This document shows positions 35,359 to 46,310 of a stretch of DNA of 64,000 nucleotides, piece by piece. Every line of letters starts with the position of its first letter. Within the stretch, counting starts at the first letter, position 1. Source of the DNA: Clostridium acetireducens DSM 10703 (GTDB lineage Bacteria; Bacillota; Clostridia; Clostridiales; Clostridiaceae); NCBI RefSeq assembly GCF_001758365.1, contig NZ_LZFO01000007.1, positions 1 to 64,000 of the forward strand, read 5' to 3'. Under the pieces are notes generated by a model. It was not told the DNA's origin. It did not search any database and worked only from the letters and a program-made list of their open reading frames with translations. The position numbers and the translations under genes were made by a program.

Positions 35359-35408
35359 ATAGTATACCTCCTTTTACATTAATTCAGCTGTATATAAGTA
35401 TATTAATT

Positions 35409-36356
35409 TTATTCTTCTATTTGCTTCAAGCCTAATCCTAAAGCTTCTAACTTTTGCTCTACTTCTTCAAGGGATTTCTTACCTAAATTTCTAACCTTCA
35501 TCATATCATCTACAGTTCTTTCAGTTAATTCTTGAACTGTATTTATGCCCGCTCTCTTTAAACAATTGTAGCTTCTAACTGAAAGATCAAGTTCTTCAAT
35601 TGTCATTTCAAGAACTTTTTCTTTTTTATCTTCTTCTTTCTCAACCATTATTTCAACATCATCCGCATGGTCTGTTAATGTCATAAATAGTTTGAAATGT
35701 TCTATAAGAATTTTAGCTGATAAACTAATTGCTTCGTCCGGCATTATAGTCCCATTAGTCCATACCTCTATAGTCAATTTATCATAATCTGTAATTTGCC
35801 CAACTCTAGTATTTTCAACAAAAAAATTCACCCTCTTAACAGGAGTATATATTGAATCTACTGCTATAACTCCTATTGGCATTTCTTCTGTTTTATTCTT
35901 ATTCTGAGTTACATATCCTCTTCCTTTATCAACTATGATTTCCATGTGCAATTTTCCATCATCATCTAATGTTGCTATATGTAAATCTTTATTTACTACT
36001 TCTATATCTTCATCAGCTTTTATATATTCTGCTGTAATTTCTCCTGGTCCTTCTGCATCAATATATACTGTTCTTGGACCTTCTCCATCCATTTTCAAAG
36101 CTAAATTTTTAATATTTAATATTAATTCAGTAACATCTTCTTTTAGACCTTTAACAATTGAAAATTCATGGAGTACTCCATCTATTTTAACATATTTAGC
36201 TGCAACACCTGGTAATGATGAAAGAAGAATTCTTCTTAAAGCATTTCCTAGAGTTGTTCCATAACCTCTTTCCAAAGGTTCTATGACAAATTTGCCATAA
36301 GAGCCTTCTTCACTTAATTCAACACATTCTATTTTAGGCTTTTCTATTTCTAACAT
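35409..36356 (-). CDS. rpoA: RNA polymerase subunit alpha
   Basis: 315 residues. The N-terminal assembly domain (about 1-230) includes [20 protein letters not shown]; the C-terminal domain, with [19 protein letters not shown] and [15 protein letters not shown], binds UP elements and activators. A glutamate/lysine-rich linker joins them. It lies between rpsD and rplQ, as in other Firmicutes. Confidence 0.98.
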   Translation of the reverse strand: MLEIEKPKIECVELSEEGSYGKFVIEPLERGYGTTLGNALRRILLSSLPGVAAKYVKIDGVLHEFSIVKGLKEDVTELILNIKNLALKMDGEGPRTVYIDAEGPGEITAEYIKADEDIEVVNKDLHIATLDDDGKLHMEIIVDKGRGYVTQNKNKTEEMPIGVIAVDSIYTPVKRVNFFVENTRVGQITDYDKLTIEVWTNGTIMPDEAISLSAKILIEHFKLFMTLTDHADDVEIMVEKEEDKKEKVLEMTIEELDLSVRSYNCLKRAGINTVQELTERTVDDMMKVRNLGKKSLEEVEQKLEALGLGLKQIEE

Positions 36357-36420
36357 ATAAACCCTCCTTTATTATTTGTATTATAACTACTTTGAGGGCA
36401 ACTGATTTATGCTAATTTAA

Positions 36421-37041
36421 TTATTTACTATATAACTCAACTATTAATGTTTCATTAATAGGAACATCTATATCTTCTCTTGATGGTTCAGCAACAATTT
36501 TTGCTTCAAAATTTTCTGGATTCCCTTGTATCCATGATGGTAATGTTTTTGGATTTTCTGCAAATGTCTTAAACTTTTCAGTAGCTCTACTTTTTTCTGA
36601 AACAGCTATTAAATCATTTACTGATAGTGAATAAGATGGAATATCTACCTTTTTTCCATTTACTAAGAAATGACCATGAGTAACTAATTGTCTAGCTTCT
36701 TTTCTTGAATTTCCATATCCTAATCTATAAATTACATTATCTAATCTCATTTCTAGGAATCTTAACAAGTTTTCACCTGTTATACCTCTCTTTTTTTCTG
36801 CATTTTTATAATAAGTTCTAAATTGTTTTTCTAAAACTCCATAGATTCTTCTAGCTTTTTGTTTTTCTCTTAATTGTAATCCATAGTTAGATATTTTCTT
36901 TCTTCCTTGTCCGTGCTGTCCTGGTGCATAAGGTCTTCTATCAAATGCACATTTATCAGTATAACATCTATCTCCTTTAAGAAATAATTTTAATCCTTCT
37001 CTTCTACAAATTCTACAATTTGCTTCTGTATATCTAGCCAT
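36421..37041 (-). CDS. rpsD: 30S ribosomal protein S4
   Basis: 206 residues. The N-terminal part has four cysteines ([19 protein letters not shown]), which could bind zinc, and the C-terminal S4 RNA-binding domain contains [21 protein letters not shown]4 nucleates 30S assembly and is a likely autoregulator of this cluster. It lies inside the alpha cluster between rpsK and rpoA. Confidence 0.97.
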   Translation of the reverse strand: MARYTEANCRICRREGLKLFLKGDRCYTDKCAFDRRPYAPGQHGQGRKKISNYGLQLREKQKARRIYGVLEKQFRTYYKNAEKKRGITGENLLRFLEMRLDNVIYRLGYGNSRKEARQLVTHGHFLVNGKKVDIPSYSLSVNDLIAVSEKSRATEKFKTFAENPKTLPSWIQGNPENFEAKIVAEPSREDIDVPINETLIVELYSK

Positions 37042-37070
37042 TAAATTTTACACCTCCTATTACTAAAAAA

Positions 37071-37469
37071 TTAAACTCTTCTTCTTTTTGGTGGTCTACA
37101 ACCATTATGTGGAATTGGAGTAACATCTTTAATTAAAGTTACTTCTAATCCAGCAGCTTGTAATGATCTTATAGCAGCTTCTCTACCTGATCCTGGACCT
37201 TTAACATATACTTCTATGCTTTTTAATCCGTGTTCCATAGCTACTTTAGCTGCTGTTTCAGCTGCCATTTGTGCAGCAAAAGGAGTGCTTTTTCTTGAAC
37301 CTCTAAATCCCAATCCACCTGAGCTAGCCCATGATAATGCATTACCTACAGCATCAGTAATTGTAACTATTGAATTGTTAAAAGTTGATTTTATATGTGC
37401 ACAGCCATGTTCAACGTTTTTTCTTTCTTTTCTTCTTCTTGACTTTTTATTTTTTGCGCCAACTGCCAT
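37071..37469 (-). CDS. rpsK: 30S ribosomal protein S11
   Basis: 132 residues with [15 protein letters not shown] and the C-terminal [14 protein letters not shown]. It binds the 690 loop of 16S rRNA at the platform. It lies in the usual order rpsM-rpsK-rpsD. Confidence 0.97.
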   Translation of the reverse strand: MAVGAKNKKSRRRKERKNVEHGCAHIKSTFNNSIVTITDAVGNALSWASSGGLGFRGSRKSTPFAAQMAAETAAKVAMEHGLKSIEVYVKGPGSGREAAIRSLQAAGLEVTLIKDVTPIPHNGCRPPKRRRV

Positions 37470-37497
37470 TTTTATCCCTCCTTATTAACATTTATTT

Positions 37498-37869
37498 TTA
37501 TTTCTTTCTCTTAGCTCCTACCATTTTCTTTGGACCTTTTCTAGTTCTAGCATTTGTTTTAGTCTTTTGACCTCTAACAGGAAGACCTCTTCTATGTCTC
37601 ATGCCTCTATAACATCCAATTTCAATTAATCTTTTTATGTTTAAAGCTACTTCTCTTCTTAAGTCACCTTCAACTTTAGTATTTTTGTTTATATAATCTC
37701 TTATAGCATTAACTTCTTCTTCAGTTAAATCTTTAACTCTAGTATCTGGATTTACTCCTGTATTTTTAAGTATTTCACGTGAAGTTGGCAATCCTATTCC
37801 ATATATATATGTTAATCCAATTTCAACTCTTTTTTCTTTTGGTAAATCAATACCTGATATTCTTGCCAT
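37498..37869 (-). CDS. rpsM: 30S ribosomal protein S13
   Basis: 123 residues, beginning [21 protein letters not shown] with a basic C-terminal tail ([15 protein letters not shown]). It contacts L5 and the P-site tRNA in the 30S head. A symmetrical hairpin element lies between its SD and rpmJ. Confidence 0.97.
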   Translation of the reverse strand: MARISGIDLPKEKRVEIGLTYIYGIGLPTSREILKNTGVNPDTRVKDLTEEEVNAIRDYINKNTKVEGDLRREVALNIKRLIEIGCYRGMRHRRGLPVRGQKTKTNARTRKGPKKMVGAKRKK

Positions 37870-37921
37870 TAAAATTTACACCTCCTAAATCTAAATAGAT
37901 AAATGATTTATTATATATAAA

Positions 37922-37972
37922 GTTTTAGGGCAATAAAATATGCATATTTTATTGTCAGCCGCTCCCTAAAAC
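37922..37972 (-). other. bipartite hairpin between rpmJ and rpsM
   Basis: On the minus strand GTTTTAGGG (37972-37964) pairs perfectly with CCCTAAAAC (37930-37922). Inside it a 24-base perfect palindrome CAATAAAATATG/CATATTTTATTG (37954-37931) forms a second stem. The bases AGCGGCTGA (37963-37955) stay unpaired on one side only. It starts just after the rpmJ stop and lacks a T-run, so it looks like a protein-binding RNA structure rather than a terminator. Confidence 0.7.
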
Positions 37973-37976
37973 ATTA

Positions 37977-38093
<117 letters not shown>

Positions 38094-38106
38094 TTAAACC
38101 TCCTTA

Positions 38107-38325
38107 CTATTTTGCTCTCCAAGTTATTCTGCCACGTGTCAAATCATATGGTGAAAGTTCAACAGTAACTTTATCACCAGGTAATATTCTGATGAAATTC
38201 ATTCTTAATTTTCCAGATATATGTGCTAATATTTTATGACCACTTTCTAATTCTACTTCAAACATTGCATTAGGTAAAGCTTCTAAAACAGTACCTTGCA
38301 TTTCAATAACATCATCTTTTGACAT
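38107..38325 (-). CDS. infA: translation initiation factor IF-1
   Basis: A 72-residue single OB-fold protein beginning [19 protein letters not shown] and ending RGRITWRAK. It binds the 30S A site during initiation. The start at 38325 gives the canonical length; an upstream in-frame start would overlap the neighbouring gene. It follows the KOW protein gene by seven bases. Confidence 0.97.
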   Translation of the reverse strand: MSKDDVIEMQGTVLEALPNAMFEVELESGHKILAHISGKLRMNFIRILPGDKVTVELSPYDLTRGRITWRAK

Positions 38326-38332
38326 AAGGTAA

Positions 38333-38623
38333 TCAAACCCCCTTATTATCGTCTTGAGACTGTAAAAACTCACTTATAGACTTATTATTAACCTTTTTGC
38401 CTGATAATATTGAACTCCTAGCTTCATCTAAAACTGCATCACCTAATATAAGATGGCGCAATTTTTTCTTCTTTGGTTTATCTACACTCCTAAGCTTTCC
38501 ATCAGAAATATACACATATTTATCATCAATTACACCTATAATTATAAACAATCTTCCTTTATCTCTTCCAGCATTAGAACGTGCTACCCTTCCTAATAGC
38601 TCTTTATCATTCAAACTATTCAC
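38333..38623 (-). CDS. KOW-domain RNA-binding protein (L14E-like)
   Basis: A 96-residue protein with a KOW-like core ([21 protein letters not shown]) near the N terminus, then a basic [11 protein letters not shown] segment and a polar tail. It resembles the L14e/L6e/L27e-like KOW proteins found in Clostridia between map and infA. Presumably it acts at the ribosome or on rRNA. Its exact role is not known to me. It is seven bases from infA and two from map. Confidence 0.8.
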   Translation of the reverse strand: MNSLNDKELLGRVARSNAGRDKGRLFIIIGVIDDKYVYISDGKLRSVDKPKKKKLRHLILGDAVLDEARSSILSGKKVNNKSISEFLQSQDDNKGV

Positions 38624-38625
38624 CT

Positions 38626-39378
38626 CTATTGAATTAAAGTCAATATTTCAGGTCCATTTTCTAATATAGCAACTGTATTCTCGTAATGAGCTGATAAAGT
38701 ACCGTCTTTAGTTACAACTGTCCAACCATTAGGTTTTGATTCAACTTCATAGGCTCCTAAATTTATCATAGGCTCAATTGCCAATACCATTCCACTTACT
38801 AATTTAGGACCTCTTCCAGGTCTTCCGAAATTAGGAACTTCTGGATCCTCGTGCATATCTTTTCCTATACCGTGACCAACATAGTCTCTAACTACAGAAT
38901 AGCCATAACTTTCTGCATATTGCTGAATAGCAAAAGATATATCTGTTAATCTATTATTTTTTAAAGCTTTTTCTACTCCCTTAAAAAAACTTTCTCGTGT
39001 TACATCTATCAACTTTTGAGCTTCTTCACTAATTTTTCCTACTGGAAAAGTTCTTGCAGCATCACCCTGATATCCATTTAATATAGCACCACAATCTATG
39101 CTAATTATGTCTCCTTCTTTGAGTATTGCATTTTTATCTGGTATACCATGAACTACTTGTTCATTTACAGAGGTACATATTGAAGCTGGAAAACCATAGT
39201 ATCCCTTAAAGGATGGTTTTCCGCCTCTTTTTGTTATAAATTCTTCAGCTATTTTATCAAGCTCTGCCGTTGTAATTCCAGGTTTTACTGCTTTTTCTAA
39301 CTCTAAAAGTGTTTCCCCAACAAGTTTTCCTGCTTTCCTCATATACTCTATTTCAGTATTATTTTTTATAATTATCAT
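38626..39378 (-). CDS. map: type I methionine aminopeptidase
   Basis: 250 residues. It removes the initiator methionine from new proteins using two divalent metals. Ligand segments are visible: SIDCGAILNGYQGDAARTF with two aspartates, GHGIGKDMHEDPEVPNFG with histidine, VLAIEPMI and ENTVAI with glutamates. It directly follows the adk stop with no spacer, in the usual secY-adk-map order. Confidence 0.97.
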   Translation of the reverse strand: MIIIKNNTEIEYMRKAGKLVGETLLELEKAVKPGITTAELDKIAEEFITKRGGKPSFKGYYGFPASICTSVNEQVVHGIPDKNAILKEGDIISIDCGAILNGYQGDAARTFPVGKISEEAQKLIDVTRESFFKGVEKALKNNRLTDISFAIQQYAESYGYSVVRDYVGHGIGKDMHEDPEVPNFGRPGRGPKLVSGMVLAIEPMINLGAYEVESKPNGWTVVTKDGTLSAHYENTVAILENGPEILTLIQ

Positions 39379-40029
39379 TTATTTATCGCTCCCCAAAATG
39401 TTGCAGATATCTTTAAATACATTATCTATTGTTTCTGTACCATTAACCTTGCATAGTGCATTTTTTTCATTATAATAATCTACAAGCGGTTGAGTCTGCT
39501 TTTCATATACATTTAATCTTTCTTTTACTGTCTCTTCTTTATCATCTTTTCTTTGTATTAAAATTCCTCCACATATATCGCATTTACTTTCTTCTTTTGG
39601 AGGATTAAACTTAATATGATAACTTCCACCACAAGATTGACAAACTCTTCTTCCTGTCATTCTATCTAAAATAAACTCATTAGGCACTTCAATAAGAAGA
39701 GCAAAATCAATTTGACTATTATTGCTTTTTAAAAATTCATCTAAAGCTTCTGCTTGTTTAACAGTTCTTGGAAAGCCATCTAGTAAAAATCCTTTTTTAC
39801 AATCATCAGATTGTAATCTATCTTTTACTAAATCAATTGTTAATTCATCAGGGACTAATTGACCTTTATCCATATATTCTTTTGCTTTTACACCTAATGG
39901 TGTCTTTTCTGATATATTTTTTCTAAATATATCTCCTGTAGATATATGTGGTATAGAGTATTTTTCACTTATTAATTTTGCTTGTGTGCCTTTTCCTGCA
40001 CCAGGAGGACCTAATAAAATTATATTCAC
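39379..40029 (-). CDS. adk: adenylate kinase
   Basis: A 216-residue enzyme that equilibrates ATP, AMP and ADP. It has the P-loop [11 protein letters not shown] and a zinc-binding lid with four cysteines (CQSCGG and CDICGG). The start is taken as GTG at 40029: GGAG lies nine bases upstream and the protein begins with canonical [10 protein letters not shown]; a TTG or ATG slightly upstream would lie on the SD. Confidence 0.96.
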   Translation of the reverse strand: MNIILLGPPGAGKGTQAKLISEKYSIPHISTGDIFRKNISEKTPLGVKAKEYMDKGQLVPDELTIDLVKDRLQSDDCKKGFLLDGFPRTVKQAEALDEFLKSNNSQIDFALLIEVPNEFILDRMTGRRVCQSCGGSYHIKFNPPKEESKCDICGGILIQRKDDKEETVKERLNVYEKQTQPLVDYYNEKNALCKVNGTETIDNVFKDICNILGSDK

Positions 40030-40056
40030 CCGAACCATCTCCAAAATATTTATTTT

Positions 40057-41334
40057 TTATTTTAAAAAACCTTGATAGTGTCTAACAACAAGCTGAGATT
40101 CTATCTGTCTTATAGTTTCAAGAGCTACTCCAACTATTATTATTAGTCCTGTTCCTCCAAAGGAAATCCCTTGAAACTTACTATGAGTTGATACCAGAAT
40201 TGGTACTACGGCTATTATTCCTGCAAATGTACCACCAATTACTGAAATTCTATCTAAAACTTTTTCTATATATCTTGCAGTAGGTTCACCAGGTCTTATC
40301 CCTGGTATAAATCCTGACGACTTATTCATATTTTCAGCCATTTCTTCAGGTTTAAATGTAACTTGGGTGTAGAACCAAGTAAAGAATACTGTAAGTATAA
40401 AATACATTAAAGCATATTGCCAACTTCCATCTCTAAAAAAACTATATTTACTTCCTGTTATAAATTTATAAAAGGCTGAGTCAGGCCAAAATTGACCAAT
40501 AGTTGCTGGAAATTGCATAGTAGAAATAGCAAATATTATTCCTATAACTGCTGATCCATTTACATTAATAGGTATATGTGTGGATTGACCTTTATAAAGT
40601 TTGCCTCCTACAGCTTTACCTGCATATTGTACTGGTATTCTTCTTTCTGCTAAACTCATAATTACAACAGCAATAAATAAAATTAATACTAAAACTAGAA
40701 AAATTATAACTTCAACAAAATTAACTGTTTCTGCCTTTTGTAACCCTGCAATTCCATATATAGTACTAGGAAATCTAGAAACTATATTTACAAATATCAA
40801 AAGTGATATTCCATTTCCTATACCTTTTTCTGTTATTTTGTCTCCAAACCACATTAAAAAAGTAGAAGCAGTAACTAAAGTTATTATTATCAAAAACAAA
40901 GTTAGTTTTGAGTTATTTTCTAAAGCATTAGCACGAGTTATTATTGCATATGTAGTAAATGCTTGAATAATACCAAATAAAACTGAACTATATCTTATAT
41001 ATTGTTGAATTTTTTTTCTTCCTTCTTCACCTTCTTTTGATAATTGTTCTAAAGAAGGTACTGCTATTTGTAGTAATTGCATTATAATTGAAGCATTTAT
41101 ATAAGGAACTACGCCCATTGCAAATATACTAAACCTACTAAAAGCTCCACCTGATATCATATCATAAAAGCTAAATAAAGTTCCACTTTCAGTAAGTTTA
41201 ACTAATTTAGATGTGTCTATTCCTGGAACAGGAATAAAATTACCTAATCTAAAAATTGCTAACATAAATAATGTAAATAGCAGTCTTTTTCTTAATTCAG
41301 GAACTTTCCAGGCATTTTTTAAGGTTGAAAGCAC
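40057..41334 (-). CDS. secY: preprotein translocase subunit SecY
   Basis: 425 residues with ten membrane helices forming the protein-export channel. Typical segments are LFMLAIFRLGNFIPVPGID near the N terminus and the cytosolic loops QFPATIGQFWPD and GEPTARYIEKVL. It follows rplO with adjoining coordinates and precedes adk. Confidence 0.97.
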   Translation of the reverse strand: MLSTLKNAWKVPELRKRLLFTLFMLAIFRLGNFIPVPGIDTSKLVKLTESGTLFSFYDMISGGAFSRFSIFAMGVVPYINASIIMQLLQIAVPSLEQLSKEGEEGRKKIQQYIRYSSVLFGIIQAFTTYAIITRANALENNSKLTLFLIIITLVTASTFLMWFGDKITEKGIGNGISLLIFVNIVSRFPSTIYGIAGLQKAETVNFVEVIIFLVLVLILFIAVVIMSLAERRIPVQYAGKAVGGKLYKGQSTHIPINVNGSAVIGIIFAISTMQFPATIGQFWPDSAFYKFITGSKYSFFRDGSWQYALMYFILTVFFTWFYTQVTFKPEEMAENMNKSSGFIPGIRPGEPTARYIEKVLDRISVIGGTFAGIIAVVPILVSTHSKFQGISFGGTGLIIIVGVALETIRQIESQLVVRHYQGFLK

Positions 41335-41775
41335 CTATATCACCTCTACTTTTCCTCCTGCTGCCTCAATTTTTTCTACAGCAGCCTTAGAAAATTGAGA
41401 GGCCTTAATAGTTAAACTTTTAGTTAACTCTCCGTTTCCTAATATTTTAACTCCATCATTTACTTTTCCTATTATTCCTTTTTCAAGTAATAACTCTGGT
41501 GTAACTTCTGTTCCATTTTCAAAAACATTTAATCTATCGATATTTATAGCAGTTATTTTTTTAGCAAAAATATTAGTAAAACCTCTTTTTGGAATTCTTC
41601 TAAATAAAGGCATTTGACCTCCTTCAAATCCCGGTCTTACTCCTCCGCCTGATCTTGAATTCTGTCCATTTTGACCTCTTCCAGCAGTTTTTCCAAGTCC
41701 AGAGCCTGTTCCTCTTCCTACTCTTTTAGAAGCTTTTCTTGAACCTACTGCAGGTTTTAATTCATGAAGTTTCAT
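41335..41775 (-). CDS. rplO: 50S ribosomal protein L15
   Basis: 146 residues, beginning [20 protein letters not shown] with the glycine/arginine-rich segment [16 protein letters not shown]. The ATG at 41775 lies eight bases after AGGAGG; an in-frame GTG upstream is too close to the SD. It adjoins secY. Confidence 0.97.
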   Translation of the reverse strand: MKLHELKPAVGSRKASKRVGRGTGSGLGKTAGRGQNGQNSRSGGGVRPGFEGGQMPLFRRIPKRGFTNIFAKKITAINIDRLNVFENGTEVTPELLLEKGIIGKVNDGVKILGNGELTKSLTIKASQFSKAAVEKIEAAGGKVEVI

Positions 41776-41790
41776 ACTATACACCTCCTC

Positions 41791-41973
41791 TTAGTTTAGT
41801 TCTTCAACTTGTAATAAATAACCTATTTTATTTACCATACCTCTTATTTGAGGAGTATCATTTACTTCTATAGTTTTTCCTATTTTTCTTAATCCAAGAG
41901 CATTAACAGTAGCAATATGATCTTTTTTTCTTCCTATTAAGCTCTTTTTTAAAGTTATTTTAAGCTTAGCCAA
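41791..41973 (-). CDS. rpmD: 50S ribosomal protein L30
   Basis: 60 residues, with the typical [27 protein letters not shown] core. Small spc-cluster protein between rpsE and rplO. Confidence 0.96.
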   Translation of the reverse strand: MAKLKITLKKSLIGRKKDHIATVNALGLRKIGKTIEVNDTPQIRGMVNKIGYLLQVEELN

Positions 41974-41984
41974 GGTTATCCCTC

Positions 41985-42482
41985 CTAACCTAAAATCTCA
42001 TCTACAGTCTTACCTCTAAGCTTAGCTACGTCTTCCACTGTTCTTAGTTCAGATAAGCCATTAATTGTAGCATTTACCATATTTCTAGGATTATTTGATC
42101 CTAAAGATTTAGCTCTAACATCTTTCAATCCTGCAAGTTCTAGTACCGCTCTAACCGGTCCTCCTGCTATAATTCCTGTTCCTTCTGGAGCAGTCATTAT
42201 AAATACATGACCTGTACCGAATCTTCCATGTATATCATGGGGTACTGTATCATTTACTATAGGAACTCTAATTAAATTTTTCTTTGCATTTTCTATTCCT
42301 TTTCTTATTGCTTCAGGTATTTCAATAGATTTTCCCATTCCTACACCAACGTGTCCTTCTTCATCGCCAACAACTACAAGGGCACTAAATCTAAAATTTC
42401 TACCACCTTTAACAACCTTAGCAACTCTATTTATATATACTACTTTTTCTTTAAGATTTAAATTGCTAGGATCTATTCTCAT
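41985..42482 (-). CDS. rpsE: 30S ribosomal protein S5
   Basis: 165 residues with an S5 N-terminal RNA-binding domain ([19 protein letters not shown]) and a C-terminal domain. It contributes to decoding fidelity. Spectinomycin-resistance positions in the N-terminal loop show no obvious deletion. Confidence 0.97.
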   Translation of the reverse strand: MRIDPSNLNLKEKVVYINRVAKVVKGGRNFRFSALVVVGDEEGHVGVGMGKSIEIPEAIRKGIENAKKNLIRVPIVNDTVPHDIHGRFGTGHVFIMTAPEGTGIIAGGPVRAVLELAGLKDVRAKSLGSNNPRNMVNATINGLSELRTVEDVAKLRGKTVDEILG

Positions 42483-42497
42483 TTTTTTCCCTCCTTT

Positions 42498-42857
42498 TTA
42501 GAAATTTAAGCCGATTTCTCTTGCACCTTCAGCAAGTTCTTTCACTCTACCATGATATATGTATCCGCCTCTATCAAATACAACATCTTTTATTCCTTTT
42601 GCTAAAGCTCTTTCAGCTATAATCTTTCCAATTTCTTTAGCTGATTCTTTGTTGCTTCCTATGCCTTTAAAATCTTTGTCTAAAGTTGAAGCAGCAACTA
42701 AAGTATTTCCGTTAACATCATCTATTATTTGTGCAAATATATTTTTTTCACTTCTATAAACTGATAATCTTGGTTTGTTAGGAGTACCAAATATTTTTTT
42801 ACGAACTCTTAGATGACGTCTGACTCTAGCTTTATTTCTATCTTCTTTTTTAAACAT
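42498..42857 (-). CDS. rplR: 50S ribosomal protein L18
   Basis: 119 residues, a 5S rRNA-binding protein with basic N terminus and the segment [24 protein letters not shown] at its end. It sits between rplF and rpsE. Confidence 0.97.
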   Translation of the reverse strand: MFKKEDRNKARVRRHLRVRKKIFGTPNKPRLSVYRSEKNIFAQIIDDVNGNTLVAASTLDKDFKGIGSNKESAKEIGKIIAERALAKGIKDVVFDRGGYIYHGRVKELAEGAREIGLNF

Positions 42858-42875
42858 TAACTGTCACTCCCTTCT

Positions 42876-43418
42876 TTATTTCTTACCAGCTTTTCCTTCC
42901 TTACGTCTAATTACTTCATTTTCATATTTTATTCCTTTTCCTAGATAAGGTTCTGGTTTTCTCCACTTTCTAATGTTAGCAGCTATTTCTCCTACTAATT
43001 CTTTATCGATACCTTTTACTATAATTTTAGTAGGTTCTGGTATTTCAAAGTTTATACCATCTACTATATCCATTTCAACTGGATGTGAGAATCCAAGATT
43101 TAAAACTAATTTTTTGCCTTTAACTTGTGCTCTATAACCTACACCTATTAATTGCAATACTTTTTGGTATCCTTCTGTTACACCTATTACCATATTGTTT
43201 ATTAAAGCTCTTGTTAGACCATGAAGAGCTTTGCTTTCTTTACTTTCATCTTTTTTTGTAATTATTACTTCGCTATTTTCAACAGATATATTTACTTTTT
43301 TATTCATAGCTTTAACAAGCTCACCTTTAGGACCTTTTACTGTAACAACATTCTCCGGTGCTACAGTAACATTAACGCCATCTGGTATAGCTATTGGAAG
43401 TCTTCCTATTCTTGACAT
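42876..43418 (-). CDS. rplF: 50S ribosomal protein L6
   Basis: 180 residues with [15 protein letters not shown] at the start and the duplicated L6 fold; the C-terminal [25 protein letters not shown] is typical. It binds near the sarcin-ricin loop. It lies 22 bases after rpsH. Confidence 0.97.
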   Translation of the reverse strand: MSRIGRLPIAIPDGVNVTVAPENVVTVKGPKGELVKAMNKKVNISVENSEVIITKKDESKESKALHGLTRALINNMVIGVTEGYQKVLQLIGVGYRAQVKGKKLVLNLGFSHPVEMDIVDGINFEIPEPTKIIVKGIDKELVGEIAANIRKWRKPEPYLGKGIKYENEVIRRKEGKAGKK

Positions 43419-43440
43419 AACTGCACCTCCTATTCATTCA

Positions 43441-43839
43441 CTACCAAATGTAACAAAGTACTTCCCCACCAGTTTGTAATTTTCTAGCTTCTTTATCTGT
43501 AACAATTCCTTTTGAAGTCGATACAATTGCTACACCTAAGCCATTTAATACTTTTGGAACTTCATCTTTTCTACAGTAAACTCTTAAACCAGGCTTTGAT
43601 ATTCTCTTAAGTCCAGTTATAACTCTTTCTTTATTTTTTCCATACTTCATAGTAAGTCTTAGCATATTAACACTACCATCTGTATATTCTTCTAAATTAT
43701 TTATATATCCTTCTTGAAGCATTATATTTGCAATAGCCTTCTTAATATTTGATGAAGGAACTTCTACTATTTGATGTTTAACTATATTTGCGTTTCTTAT
43801 ACGAGTTAGTAAATCTGCTATAGGATCTGTCATAGCCAT
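43441..43839 (-). CDS. rpsH: 30S ribosomal protein S8
   Basis: 132 residues, [15 protein letters not shown] at the start and [15 protein letters not shown] near the end. In other bacteria S8 represses the spc operon, but no obvious S8 target was searched out here. Confidence 0.97.
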   Translation of the reverse strand: MAMTDPIADLLTRIRNANIVKHQIVEVPSSNIKKAIANIMLQEGYINNLEEYTDGSVNMLRLTMKYGKNKERVITGLKRISKPGLRVYCRKDEVPKVLNGLGVAIVSTSKGIVTDKEARKLQTGGEVLCYIW

Positions 43840-43870
43840 TTTTTTGCCTCCTTTCTCTAAAACAAAGTAA

Positions 43871-44056
43871 TTACCAACTTGCTTTTCTGCAACCAGGTAT
43901 TTCTCCTTTATATGCTAATTCTCTAAAACAAATACGGCATATTCCGAATTTTTTTAGTACTGAATGTGGTCTTCCACATATTCTGCATCTAGTATAGGCT
44001 CTTGTTGAATATTTAGGTTCTTTTTCCCATTTTTTTACTAAAGCTTTACGTGCCAC
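43871..44056 (-). CDS. rpsN: 30S ribosomal protein S14, zinc-binding type
   Basis: 61 residues, short type Z form with CRICGRPH and CRICF providing the four zinc ligands. It sits in the standard spc position between rplE and rpsH. Confidence 0.97.
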   Translation of the reverse strand: MARKALVKKWEKEPKYSTRAYTRCRICGRPHSVLKKFGICRICFRELAYKGEIPGCRKASW

Positions 44057-44068
44057 GTTTTTCCCTCC

Positions 44069-44614
44069 TTAATTATGAGCAAATGGCATTCCAAGATATC
44101 TTAATAATTCTCTTGCTTCTTCATCAGTCTTCGCAGTTGTAACAAAAATTATATCCATTCCTCTAACTTTATCAATTTTATCATATTCTATTTCAGGAAA
44201 TATTAATTGTTCTTTAATTCCTAATGAATAATTTCCTCTTCCATCAAAAGATTTATCTGATATTCCTCTAAAGTCTCTAACTCTTGGTAATGCAACGTTC
44301 ATTAATTTATCTGCAAATTCGTACATCTTTGATTTTCTTAAAGTAACTTTACAACCTATTGGCATATTTTCTCTTATTTTAAAGTTAGCCACAGATTTTT
44401 TTGCTCTAGTTAATATAGGCTTTTGACCTGTTATTATAGACAAATCACTTACTGCTGCTTCTAAAACTTTTTGATTCTCTTTTGCTTCTCCAACACCCAT
44501 ATTAATAACTATTTTTTCAAGTTTTGGTGCTTCCATTATATTTTTATATCCGAACTTTTCCATTAGAGCTGGAACTACTTCTTTTTCATACTTTTCTTGT
44601 AATCTTGTAATCAT
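44069..44614 (-). CDS. rplE: 50S ribosomal protein L5
   Basis: 181 residues, with [18 protein letters not shown] and [19 protein letters not shown]. It binds 5S rRNA and the P-site tRNA elbow. It follows rplX by 22 bases. Confidence 0.97.
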   Translation of the reverse strand: MITRLQEKYEKEVVPALMEKFGYKNIMEAPKLEKIVINMGVGEAKENQKVLEAAVSDLSIITGQKPILTRAKKSVANFKIRENMPIGCKVTLRKSKMYEFADKLMNVALPRVRDFRGISDKSFDGRGNYSLGIKEQLIFPEIEYDKIDKVRGMDIIFVTTAKTDEEARELLRYLGMPFAHN

Positions 44615-44636
44615 TAATTGTACCTCCTTTCAAAGA

Positions 44637-44960
44637 TTAGAATGTTTCTCCGCACTTTTTGCATACTCTAACTTTAGTTCCATCATCTAAAACTTTTTTA
44701 CTTATTCTAGTTACGGTTTTACACTTTGTGCAGTATAACATAACCTTTGAACTAAAAATTGGAGCTTCTTGACGAACTATTCCGCCTTGCATGTTCTGTC
44801 TATTTGGTTTTTGATGCTTTGTAACTATATTTATTCCTTTTACAAGTACTTTCCCTTTTCTAGGATATACTGCTAAAACTTCTCCTATTTTTCCTTTATC
44901 CTTACCTGAAATAACCATTACTGTATCTTGCTTTCTAACATGTATCTTATTTGAAGCCAT
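44637..44960 (-). CDS. rplX: 50S ribosomal protein L24 (with zinc-ribbon-like tail)
   Basis: 107 residues: the KOW domain (VMVISGKDKGKIGEV) and a C-terminal part with Cys-x2-Cys twice (YCTKCK and VCKKCGETF), which could bind zinc. The start ATG at 44960 lies eight bases from AAGGAGG; an in-frame GTG upstream lies in the SD. Confidence 0.96.
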   Translation of the reverse strand: MASNKIHVRKQDTVMVISGKDKGKIGEVLAVYPRKGKVLVKGINIVTKHQKPNRQNMQGGIVRQEAPIFSSKVMLYCTKCKTVTRISKKVLDDGTKVRVCKKCGETF

Positions 44961-44978
44961 TCTAGCCACCTCCTTATC

Positions 44979-45347
44979 TTATAGAACTTCAGGTGCTAAT
45001 GATAATATTTTTATAAAATCTCTATCTCTTAGCTCCCTTGCAACTGGTCCGAAGATACGAGTTCCTCTTGGCTGCTTATCATCTTTTATTATAACAGCTG
45101 CATTCTCGTCAAATCTAATATAAGATCCGTCATCTCTTCCCAAGCCTTTTACTGATCTAACAATAACAGCTTTAACAACTTCTCCCTTTTTAACAACACC
45201 GCCTGGTGTTGCACTTTTAACACTGGCAACTATTACATCTCCTATATTGCCCCATTTTCTTTTAGATCCGCCTAGTACTCTTATGCACATAATTTCTTTA
45301 GCACCAGAATTATCTGCAACTTTTAAGATGGTCTGTTGCTGAATCAT
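44979..45347 (-). CDS. rplN: 50S ribosomal protein L14
   Basis: 122 residues, beginning [20 protein letters not shown] with [15 protein letters not shown]. First gene of the spc-type segment, continuing from the S10 genes with 26 bases spacing and no separate promoter seen. Confidence 0.97.
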   Translation of the reverse strand: MIQQQTILKVADNSGAKEIMCIRVLGGSKRKWGNIGDVIVASVKSATPGGVVKKGEVVKAVIVRSVKGLGRDDGSYIRFDENAAVIIKDDKQPRGTRIFGPVARELRDRDFIKILSLAPEVL

Positions 45348-45373
45348 TTATATATCCTCCTTTCAGCTTTAAG

Positions 45374-45628
45374 TTATTTAGCCTTTTCTACTATTTTTAC
45401 TAATCTCCATCTTTTTTGCTTTGATAATGGTCTAGTTTCCATTATTAAAACTCTATCATTAACATTTGCCTCATTATTTTCATCATGAGCTTTAAATTTA
45501 GTTGTTCTATTGATTATTTTTCCATACAATGGATGACGAACTTTTGTTTCTACCGCTACTACAACTGTTTTATCCATTTTATCTGAAACAACTTTACCTA
45601 TTCTTGTTTTTCTATTTCCTCTTTCCAA
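45374..45628 (-). CDS. rpsQ: 30S ribosomal protein S17
   Basis: 84 residues, OB-fold protein. The start is TTG at 45628: AAAGGAGG lies seven bases upstream and the length is canonical. The upstream in-frame extension lies over the SD. Ends [11 protein letters not shown]. Confidence 0.95.
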   Translation of the reverse strand: MERGNRKTRIGKVVSDKMDKTVVVAVETKVRHPLYGKIINRTTKFKAHDENNEANVNDRVLIMETRPLSKQKRWRLVKIVEKAK

Positions 45629-45646
45629 AGTGGTACCTCCTTTCAA

Positions 45647-45859
45647 TTACTGCTGATACGCCTTTAATTCTTCTTCTCTAAGGATGGTTTTTATCTGGGC
45701 TATAGATTTTTTTACTTCTTTAATTCTCATAGGATTCTCTAATTGTCCAGTGGCTAATTGAAATCTTAAGTTAAATAATTCTTCTTTAAGATCTAATAAT
45801 TTTACTTGAAGATCTTTTTGTTCGCTATTTCTTAATTCTTTTAACTCTTTAGCCTTCAT
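45647..45859 (-). CDS. rpmC: 50S ribosomal protein L29
   Basis: A 70-residue helical protein with [26 protein letters not shown], near the polypeptide exit tunnel. Its start overlaps the end of rplP by 11 bases. Confidence 0.97.
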   Translation of the reverse strand: MKAKELKELRNSEQKDLQVKLLDLKEELFNLRFQLATGQLENPMRIKEVKKSIAQIKTILREEELKAYQQ

Positions 45860-46292
45860 TTAATTCACCACCCATTTCTTCAAAATCTCTTCTTGCAACG
45901 AATTTAACTTTTATTGGTAATTTATGTGCAGCAAGTCTCATAGCTTCCCTTGCTGTTTCTTCGTTAACTCCAGCTATTTCAAATAAAACTCTTCCTGGTT
46001 TTACAACTGCTACCCAATATTCAGGGGAGCCTTTTCCGGAACCCATACGAGTTTCAGCTGGTTTTTCAGTAACAGGTTTATCTGGAAAAATTTTAATCCA
46101 AACTTTTCCTCCTCTTTTAACATATCTATTAATAGCTATTCTGGCAGCTTCGATTTGATTGCTTGTAATCCATCCACATTCAGTAGCTTGAATACCGAAA
46201 TCACCATAAGCTATAAAATTTCCTCTAGTTGCTTTACCCTTCATTCTGCCACGTTGTACTTTACGACGCTTTACTCTTTTAGGCATTAACAT
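45849..46292 (-). CDS. rplP: 50S ribosomal protein L16
   Basis: 147 residues, beginning [19 protein letters not shown] with the conserved [20 protein letters not shown] segment. The ATG at 46292 is eight bases from AGGAGG. It contacts the A-site tRNA. Confidence 0.97.
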   Translation of the reverse strand: MLMPKRVKRRKVQRGRMKGKATRGNFIAYGDFGIQATECGWITSNQIEAARIAINRYVKRGGKVWIKIFPDKPVTEKPAETRMGSGKGSPEYWVAVVKPGRVLFEIAGVNEETAREAMRLAAHKLPIKVKFVARRDFEEMGGELNEG

Positions 46293-46310
46293 ACTATATT
46301 CCTCCTTCCT

